Source of the DNA: Humitalea sp050632385
GTDB lineage: Bacteria; Pseudomonadota; Alphaproteobacteria; Acetobacterales; Acetobacteraceae
Length of the DNA stretch: 64,000 nucleotides
Reading direction: 5' to 3'
Assembly: GCF_050632385.1 (NCBI RefSeq)
Contig: NZ_CP192599.1
Coordinates: forward strand, 5,456,001 to 5,520,000
Part shown: positions 58,306 through 64,000 of the stretch, in pieces
Layout of the letters: each line of letters begins with the position of its first letter
How positions within the stretch are numbered: the first letter of the stretch is position 1
The notes under the pieces: model-generated
What the model saw: the letters and a program-made list of their open reading frames with translations, nothing else
Databases searched by the model: none
What the model was told of the DNA's origin: nothing
Position numbers and translations under genes: made by a program

Positions 58306-61300
58306 ATGGCCGACGCCAAGCTTTCCGACCTGCCCGCCGTCACGGCGCTCGCCGATACCGACCTGACACCGGTGGTGCAGGGCAGCGGCGTCTCCGCTGA
58401 AACCCGGCGTGTCAGCGTGACGCAGCTGCGCGCCGCGATGCATGCCGAACGCGACCTGCATGTGCGCGATTTCGGCGCCGTCGGGAACGGCACGACGGAT
58501 GATGTCGTGGCGATCCAGGCGGCCATCAACGCCGCGGTCGCCGCGGGTGGCGGCACGGTGCGCCTCGGCGCCCGGCGCTACCTGATCGCCGGCGCGGATC
58601 TGGATGTAAAGGCGGGGGTCACGCTCAGCGGCGGCGCATCCGGTGGGCAGCGGGACGCGGCGAACTACAGCACGGTGCCCTTCACCCTTGTGATCGATGC
58701 CGCCCGCACGGTGCGGGTGCGCCGCAGTTCGCGGCTGGAGGGCATGGCGCTGGTGCGCCGCGGCCTGACTCCGCCGACCACGATGCGGGAGGCGCTGAAC
58801 GCGGTGGCCGCCTTCGCCGGCACCGCCATCACCGTCGGCGACGGCACCGGGGCGGGCACCGGCAACGGGGCCGATTCACGGATCGAGCGGCTGCTCATCC
58901 TTGGCTTCGACCGCGCCATCGTCTCCGACTTCAATGCGCGGCTGCAGGTCCGCGACGTGCTGGGCGACAACCGCAATGGCGTGGTGCTGTCGCGTTCCTT
59001 CGACATCGCGCGCATCCATGGCGTGCATTTCTGGCCCTTCGTGACGGGCAACCTGGGCGGCGTCAGCCTGGTCTCCAACTCGATCACCGGTGTCGCCAAC
59101 AATGGCACGGGGCTGGTGCGGATCACCACGGCCTCGGCGCATGGGCTGCTGACTGGCGACATGGTGAACGTGGCGGCGGTCGGCGGCGTCACCGCGGCGA
59201 ACGGGCGCTTCATCGTGACGACGATCAGCGCCAATATCGTGGACCTGCAGGCCAGCGTGTTTTCGGGCAGCTACACGACGGGTGGCCAGCTCCATGTCTG
59301 GAATAACCGGCGGACCGGCACAGCGTTCCGGCTGACCGATTCGGATGTGTGCGAATTCGTCGATTGCTTTGCCTATGGCTACGACATCGGGTTTGACCTG
59401 GCGACGGGCGCGCAGGCGACGCAGATCGTCAACTCATCGGTCGACAACCATCTGACCGTGGCCGATCCGGTCCCCGTCGGGCTGCGCATCGGCGGCAACG
59501 CCTTCCGTACAAAATGGATCGGCGGTTTCCTGTCATCGATGGGCACCACGGTGCGGGTGGAAAGCTCAACCATCGAACAACACCACATCATCGGCGCGGT
59601 GGTGAACGGCGGTTGCGTCCGCACCGTGGATGTCGTGTCCGGCGCATTGACGATCGAGGCATCGGACCTGACCCCTGGCGGGTCGCTCTACGGCACCGGC
59701 AACCCTTGTGTCGTCAACATCCAGGATGCGGCGACCAACCTCACGCTCATTGGCAATGACCTGAAGTCGGCGACCTACACGGCGCAGTCCGATGCGGCGA
59801 TGCAAAAGATCATCGTGATGGGCAATCGCCTGACCGGGACCCAGGCCGCGCGCATCGGTGGCGGTACCGTCGAACTCCACACGGTTCCTTCGGCCGCCTC
59901 CGGCCTGACCCGCAGGTTCGACATCGCGACCGACGGCGTCGCCACGCTGCGCCGGCGGTCGGCCTCGCTCGGCGCCCGGATGAATTTTTCGAACGCATCG
60001 GACCAGCCGATCCACTTCATCTCCGTCGGCGCCGGCAGCAGCCTTGGCATCGGCGGCGATCCGACGCTGAACCCGAACGGCAGCGTCGATTTCGGCGCAC
60101 CGGGCGGGGCGACATTGCCGTTCACGATGCAGATGCGCCGGATCTCCACGGCACCGGCTGCCGGCGACCGGCTGACCCAGGTGCAGTTCAACGGCATGAA
60201 CAGCGCGGCGACGGAGGTGACCTTCGCCCGCATCTCGGCCTTCTCCGACACCGTCACATCGGGCAGCGAGGCCGGTTCGATCAGCTTTGAAACGCGGCAA
60301 GGCGCATCGCTGACCGAACGCCTCCGGCTGTCGGCCACGGGAACGCTGACGCTGAGCGGCGCGCTGGTCCTGCCGGCCGACCCGACCACGGCTCTCCAGG
60401 CCGCGACCAAGCAGTATGTGGATGCCCGCGTCGGTGGCGTGAGCACGGTCGCCGGCCGCAGCGGCGCGGTCACGCTGGCGGTCGCCGACGTGGCGGGGGC
60501 GGCGCCGCTCGCATCGCCGACGTTGAGCGGCACGCCGATGGCGCCGACCGCGACAGCCGGAACCGCCACGGCGCAGATTGCGACGACGGCCTTCGTGGCG
60601 ACGTCCTCCTTCACCACGCAGGCCGATTTCTCCAGCAGCGGGACGTTCACCCGCGTCGCCTCGGCCAAATCCTACACGCTCCGTGCGGGCGGTGGTGGTG
60701 GTGGCGCGGGTGGTGGTGCGCGGGGTGCGCCTGGCACGGCCACCAGCGGTGGCGGCGGCGGTGGCGGCGGCGCCGTGGTGGAGCGCACCATCCTGGCGAG
60801 TGAGATCACCGGCGACCTTGTGATCACCATCGGCGCGGCCGGTGTCGGCGGCGCCGGTGCGACGACCGCGAGCACGGCCGGCAGCAACGGCACGACGGGC
60901 GGCGCATCCTCCATCACGATGGGTGGGGCTTCCGTGCTCGTCGCGCGCGCGGGCGGCGGCGGCGCGGGCGGGCAGGTGGCGGCGAACAGCGGTGGTGGCG
61001 CGGGCGCAAGCTACAATGCCGAAGGCGGATCGGCGACGGGCGCCACGGCGGGCGCGGTCGCTGGCGTCGGCGGCGCCGTCGGCGGCAGCGGGGCGGGCGG
61101 CGGCAGCAACATCAACTTCGGCCCTGGTGGCGGTGGCGGCGGGGGGCTGAACACCGGCCTGGGCCAGTCGGGCGGCGCTGCCGTGGTCGGGGGCGCAGGC
61201 GGCGGATCAGGTGGTGGCACCAGTGCCGCCAGCGCCGCATCGGCCGGTGGTGGCGGCACCAGGCCGCATGCATCCGGATCGGCGACGGCATCAGGTGGCG

Positions 61301-61518
61301 CTGCAACGGGTGTTGCCGGCGGCGATGGCGCTGCCAACCCCGGCATGGCGGGCAATTCAGGCGGCGGTGGCGGCGCCAGGATCGGCGGCACCGGCGGCAC
61401 CGGCGGTTTCGCTGGCCGTTCCTCCGGCGGTGGCGGCGGCGGTTCCGCGGAAGGCGGCAATGGCGGCCGTGGCGGTGATGGCGGCGCCGGCTGGGCGCAG
61501 GTCATCGTGAACTTCTGA
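58306..61518 (+). CDS. Phage-type tail spike/fibre with pectate-lyase-like helix and glycine-rich tip
   Basis: A 1070-residue protein. The N terminus KLSDLPAVTALADTDLTPVVQG is a tail-fibre attachment motif; from residue ~53 RDFGAVGNGTTDDVVAIQAAI starts a right-handed beta-helix of Pectate_lyase_3 type as in depolymerase spikes. Around 737 SPTLSGTPMAPTATAGTATA and QIATTAFV is the classic tail-fibre repeat. Residues ~795-1070 are extremely Gly/Ala/Ser-rich, like the polyglycine-rich receptor-binding tips of some phage adhesins. No signal peptide is present. GAGGA precedes the ATG by 11 nt. Confidence 0.85.
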   Translation: MADAKLSDLPAVTALADTDLTPVVQGSGVSAETRRVSVTQLRAAMHAERDLHVRDFGAVGNGTTDDVVAIQAAINAAVAAGGGTVRLGARRYLIAGADLDVKAGVTLSGGASGGQRDAANYSTVPFTLVIDAARTVRVRRSSRLEGMALVRRGLTPPTTMREALNAVAAFAGTAITVGDGTGAGTGNGADSRIERLLILGFDRAIVSDFNARLQVRDVLGDNRNGVVLSRSFDIARIHGVHFWPFVTGNLGGVSLVSNSITGVANNGTGLVRITTASAHGLLTGDMVNVAAVGGVTAANGRFIVTTISANIVDLQASVFSGSYTTGGQLHVWNNRRTGTAFRLTDSDVCEFVDCFAYGYDIGFDLATGAQATQIVNSSVDNHLTVADPVPVGLRIGGNAFRTKWIGGFLSSMGTTVRVESSTIEQHHIIGAVVNGGCVRTVDVVSGALTIEASDLTPGGSLYGTGNPCVVNIQDAATNLTLIGNDLKSATYTAQSDAAMQKIIVMGNRLTGTQAARIGGGTVELHTVPSAASGLTRRFDIATDGVATLRRRSASLGARMNFSNASDQPIHFISVGAGSSLGIGGDPTLNPNGSVDFGAPGGATLPFTMQMRRISTAPAAGDRLTQVQFNGMNSAATEVTFARISAFSDTVTSGSEAGSISFETRQGASLTERLRLSATGTLTLSGALVLPADPTTALQAATKQYVDARVGGVSTVAGRSGAVTLAVADVAGAAPLASPTLSGTPMAPTATAGTATAQIATTAFVATSSFTTQADFSSSGTFTRVASAKSYTLRAGGGGGGAGGGARGAPGTATSGGGGGGGGAVVERTILASEITGDLVITIGAAGVGGAGATTASTAGSNGTTGGASSITMGGASVLVARAGGGGAGGQVAANSGGGAGASYNAEGGSATGATAGAVAGVGGAVGGSGAGGGSNINFGPGGGGGGGLNTGLGQSGGAAVVGGAGGGSGGGTSAASAASAGGGGTRPHASGSATASGGAATGVAGGDGAANPGMAGNSGGGGGARIGGTGGTGGFAGRSSGGGGGGSAEGGNGGRGGDGGAGWAQVIVNF

Positions 61519-61526
61519 TCGCGAAG

Positions 61527-61551
61527 GGCGCGGGCGCCAGGCGCCCGCGCC
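61527..61551 (+). terminator. Strong hairpin after the spike gene
   Basis: A perfect 11-bp GC stem (61527-61537 with 61541-61551) and a 3-nt CAG loop begin 8 nt after the spike stop. No U-tract follows, so it may be a partial terminator or a 3'-end stabiliser that lowers expression of the downstream appendage gene. Confidence 0.45.
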
Positions 61552-61563
61552 GCATCGCCGTTT

Positions 61564-61595
61564 CCCCCGACATCCCCCGCCCCCGACATCCCCCG
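61564..61595. repeat. 16-bp tandem duplication
   Basis: The unit CCCCCGACATCCCCCG occurs twice in perfect tandem between the hairpin and the AAGGA ribosome site of the next gene. It is probably a slippage product in the C-rich spacer; no protein is encoded. Confidence 0.8.
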
Positions 61596-61610
61596 CCAAG
61601 GAAAAACGCC

Positions 61611-61985
61611 ATGCCCGCATTGACCGACTATGCCCGCAACCTGGTCGCCCGTGCCCTTGTCGGCCGGTCGCCGGCCCTGCCGAATGTCGTGTTTGTCGGC
61701 CTGGGGACCAGCGCCACCGCCGCGGCCGGGCTGACCGGCGAACCGGTCGCCAATGGCTACGCCCGAGCGCAGGCCACCTTCACCGGCACCGGCGCGCAGC
61801 GCAATGCGGAAACGCTGCGCTTCGCCTTCACCGCCGCGTCCGGCACGCTGACGCATCTTGGGCTGTTCGATGCGCAATCGGGCGGCAATGCGATCGCCTT
61901 CGCCCCGCTGAATGCGTCGGTCGTGGTGGCCGGCGCCGGCACGGTGACGATCGCCGCCGAAGCGCTGGTGCTGGACGGGACGTAG
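61611..61985 (+). CDS. Phage tail-fibre appendage-like protein
   Basis: A 124-residue protein starting MPALTDYARNLVARALVG and continuing NVVFVGLGTSATAAAGLTGE, GYARAQATFTG and TLTHLGLFDAQSGGNAIAFAPL. This layout matches small fibre/appendage proteins found next to tail fibres in many prophages. AAGGA precedes the ATG by ~8 nt. It is the last gene of the cassette. Confidence 0.7.
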   Translation: MPALTDYARNLVARALVGRSPALPNVVFVGLGTSATAAAGLTGEPVANGYARAQATFTGTGAQRNAETLRFAFTAASGTLTHLGLFDAQSGGNAIAFAPLNASVVVAGAGTVTIAAEALVLDGT

Positions 61986-62325
61986 CGCCGGCCGCTGTCC
62001 CGCCGCATCACCTTGGTGATCGTCACCATGACGCGCTGCCGTATCAATCGCGCCGTATCAGGAAACCACCGCGGCATATGCCGCCCTTGCAGGTAAAGAC
62101 GCCTGTATCGGTGGTCGCCGGATCGACAGGGCAAGACTCTATCGGTCGTCCTGCGGGGTGGCGTTCCTGGTACGTCACTGTTAAAATGCGCGCTTCTCCC
62201 TGGCATCGCGGCCCCGTTGTTGACGTCCGGGGCCAATGGGCTTGGGCGCGGCGCTGAACCCTTCACGGTTCACATGCGATGTCACGAATGCGGATCGGCG
62301 TGGCGCGAGGTATCGGGGCCATAGG
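61986..62325. other. 340-bp noncoding stretch
   Basis: No convincing gene is visible here. The stretch starts with overlapping GGTGA dyads (62007-62028) and contains an isolated TTAAAAT (62181-62187) that could be a -10 box, without a clear -35. A TTGACG hexamer occurs at 62219. The sequence is less GC-biased than its surroundings and separates the tail-fibre cassette from the TPR gene. Confidence 0.4.
62007..62028. promoter_or_regulatory. Overlapping inverted repeats with three GGTGA half-sites
   Basis: ATCACC-TT-GGTGAT (62007-62020) and TGGTGA-TCG-TCACCA (62014-62028) share the central half-site, giving three alternating GGTGA copies within 22 bp. It could bind a dimeric regulator cooperatively or fold into alternative hairpins after the appendage gene. 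Confidence 0.35.
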
Positions 62326-63999
62326 ATGAATGACAGCCGGCATTGCACAGACCCTGGCGTCATCCAGGACGCGCTCCGTCGCGTCCTTGAGTCCCGCGGC
62401 TTCGATGCCTCGGAACGCAACCGGCAATTCCTGGCCTACGCGGTGGAAGAAACCCTTGAAGGCCGCGGCGATCGTATCAAGGCCTATAGCATCGCGACCA
62501 GTGTCTTTGGCCGCGACGCCGGCTTCGATCCGCAGCTTGATTCCATCGTGCGCATCGAGGCCGGGCGCCTGCGCCGCTCGCTTGAACGCTACTACCTCAC
62601 CACCGGGGCGGAGGACCCGATACGGATCACCATCCCACGTGGATCCTACGTCCCGGTGTTTCACGTTGTCGGTTCCGTCGCTGAAGAACCGGCCCCGTCA
62701 CCCCCGCCGGCCCGCAAACACGGCCCCGACCACCACGGCCGCGCGATCTACGTCAGCCCCCTGGACGAAGACGGGGACCAGTCCGCCTTTCCGAACTTCA
62801 CGCGCGGCTTGACGCGCCAGATCGTGGTGGGGCTTACCCGATTTACCGACCTCTTCGTCTTCGGCGCCGACGCGGCGCCCGGCCCCGATGCCGCGGCCGG
62901 TCCCGGCGGCAACATCGATGTCGATTTCGTGCTGACCGGCGGCACCACGCTCACGGCGGAGCGCTTCTGCCTGGAGGTGTTGCTGAGCGACGCGCGGACC
63001 GGCCGCTACCTCTGGGGCGAAAGCTTCGAACGCGCCCTCAGCCCGGCCGAGATCCTGGAGGTGCGTGATGAGGTCGCGAACAACGTGGTGCGGACCCTGG
63101 CGCAGCCCTACGGCATCATCTTCGGCGCGAAGGCGCGCGAAACCGATGGCACGCCCCCGGCCAGCCTGCATTCCTTCGACGGCGTCGTGCTGTTCTATCA
63201 ATACTGGCGCAGCTACGACCCCGACCTGTTCGACCCCGTCCGCGAGAGCCTGGAACGGGCCATCCAGCGGGAACCAGGCTATGCGGAGGCCCATGCCTGC
63301 CTGTCGCTGATGTTCGTCAACGCGTTCCGCTTCGGCATCGCGGTCGATGGCGGCGACCCGCGCCAAAGGGCGCTGACCCTGGCGCACCAGGCGATCACCC
63401 TCGCGCCCAATTCCAGCCGCGGCTACCACGCGCTTTCGCTGGCCTATTGGTTCAGCGGCGACGTGCCTGGCAGTATCGAGGCGCTGGAGACCGGGCTTGC
63501 GCTCAACCCCAACGACACCGCGATCATGGCCGACCTCGGCCTGCGCTACGCGCTGCGGGCCGATTGGGACAAGGCGGTCCCGCTGCTGGAGGGCGCCTAT
63601 ACCCGCAACCCCGCCCAGCCCGGCAGCTACCGGACCGGCCTTGCCCTGTATCACTACATGCACGGCCGCTTTGCCGAGGCGCTGGCCGAAGCCCGGCGGG
63701 TCGAGGCACCGCCCATCCTCTATGGCGCCGTCCTGACCGCGATCGCCGCCGCCCGCCTGGGCCTGTGGCAGGACGCCGAGGAGGCGATCGCCGCATTGCT
63801 CGCGATCGACCCCGAATACGGCCGGCACCTGTTCGCGGACCTGCGGTCCCGCAACCTGCATCCCGACCTGATCCAGGCGATCGCCGACGGCCTGCGCCTG
63901 GCGGGGCTGACGGATGTCGCGGCGGGTGAGGGCGAGGACACGCCGGCATCGCGCCGCGCCATGCTGCGCCTGGCGCGGTCGGCCAGGACGTCACGGTAA
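62326..63999 (+). CDS. TPR protein with adenylate-cyclase-associated N-terminal domain
   Basis: A 557-residue protein. The N terminus (FLAYAVEETLEGRGDRIKAYS, FGRDAGFDPQLDSIVRIEAGRLRRSL, IPRGSYVPVF) is a winged-helix-like domain seen in alphaproteobacterial proteins often annotated as adenylate cyclases. A central TolB-like segment (FPNFTRGLTRQIVVGLTRFTDLFVFG, VLTGGTTLTAERFCLEVLLSD, GRYLWGESFERAL) follows, then TPR-like helices from ~residue 320. No cyclase catalytic domain is present. ATG 62326 has an AGG-containing site; the upstream frame is in the noncoding gap. Confidence 0.75.
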   Translation: MNDSRHCTDPGVIQDALRRVLESRGFDASERNRQFLAYAVEETLEGRGDRIKAYSIATSVFGRDAGFDPQLDSIVRIEAGRLRRSLERYYLTTGAEDPIRITIPRGSYVPVFHVVGSVAEEPAPSPPPARKHGPDHHGRAIYVSPLDEDGDQSAFPNFTRGLTRQIVVGLTRFTDLFVFGADAAPGPDAAAGPGGNIDVDFVLTGGTTLTAERFCLEVLLSDARTGRYLWGESFERALSPAEILEVRDEVANNVVRTLAQPYGIIFGAKARETDGTPPASLHSFDGVVLFYQYWRSYDPDLFDPVRESLERAIQREPGYAEAHACLSLMFVNAFRFGIAVDGGDPRQRALTLAHQAITLAPNSSRGYHALSLAYWFSGDVPGSIEALETGLALNPNDTAIMADLGLRYALRADWDKAVPLLEGAYTRNPAQPGSYRTGLALYHYMHGRFAEALAEARRVEAPPILYGAVLTAIAAARLGLWQDAEEAIAALLAIDPEYGRHLFADLRSRNLHPDLIQAIADGLRLAGLTDVAAGEGEDTPASRRAMLRLARSARTSR

Positions 64000-64000
64000 T

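Noticed and set aside
58306..59700. Secreted pectate lyase
   Set aside because: No signal peptide; N-terminal and post-helix motifs are of tail-fibre type.
60687..61518. Glycine-rich region as a PE_PGRS-like or secreted repeat protein
   Set aside because: It is in one frame with fibre-type N-terminal motifs and has no signal peptide or PE domain.
62647..62660. TGTTTCACGTTGTC as a parS site
   Set aside because: Left arm matches but the right arm fails, so no dyad.
1..64000. tRNA, rRNA, CRISPR arrays or insertion sequences
   Set aside because: No cloverleaf-like sequences, regularly spaced repeats or transposase-like proteins were recognised by eye; a covariance-model search would be needed to exclude small RNAs.

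Overview
The window is about 70% GC, is gene-dense on both strands, and looks like a chromosomal segment of an alphaproteobacterium. The family Acetobacteraceae (Roseomonas-like) fits best. This is inferred from the gene orders aroE-coaE-dnaQ, tsaE-amgK-murU-addB-addA and mutM/ubiE-coaBC-dut, the class I lysyl-tRNA synthetase, and many Bug/TRAP-style binding proteins. In several alphaproteobacteria these blocks lie close to oriC, and one palindrome at 24225-24238 carries the 12-bp core of a ParB parS site. I found no rRNA, tRNA, CRISPR array or insertion sequence.

Layout. 1-4819 (+): end of aroE, coaE, dnaQ, a GST, a glyoxalase-like protein, a FkbM methyltransferase and a MraY/WecA-type glycosyl-phosphate transferase, almost all joined by 4-bp stop/start overlaps. 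4820-15267 (-): tsaE, amgK, murU, addB, addA and an MsbA-like ABC exporter, covering tRNA modification, peptidoglycan recycling and double-strand-break repair. 15359-19683: ferredoxin-NADP reductase, mutM (-), ubiE, coaBC and dut. 19680-24868: a catabolic group of PDC-hydrolase-like amidohydrolase, Bug binding protein, oxalyl-CoA-ligase-like enzyme, ketopantoate-reductase-like enzyme and FAH-family hydrolase. 24900-28423 (-): class I LysRS translationally coupled to an MprF-like membrane protein whose transferase domain is cut short. 28561-34192: DinG-type helicase, TerB-like protein, amidase, and a universal stress protein preceded by an FNR/FixK-type box.

34198-50600 is accessory metabolism: an orphan Tat-type binding protein, a MocR/flavoprotein divergent pair, SDR, HpcH aldolase, amidinohydrolase, FAD-linked hydroxyacid dehydrogenase, MFS carrier, a phosphonate uptake operon without its ATPase, a second Usp, a haloacetate dehalogenase, and a DinB / FHA-PP2C / HATPase operon that looks like a partner-switching module. 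50662-57318 holds a DUF1772 membrane protein and a six-gene operon (-) of polyamine-type ABC transporter plus two tandem aminotransferases.

57395-61985 (+) is the most unusual segment. It is an isolated phage-type tail-fibre cassette: a leader ORF, a small tail-associated protein, a 1070-residue beta-helix spike with a glycine-rich tip, and a fibre appendage. It has its own AT-rich promoter-like region but no head, tail-tube, lysis or integrase genes nearby. A TPR protein with an adenylate-cyclase-associated winged-helix N terminus closes the window at 63999.
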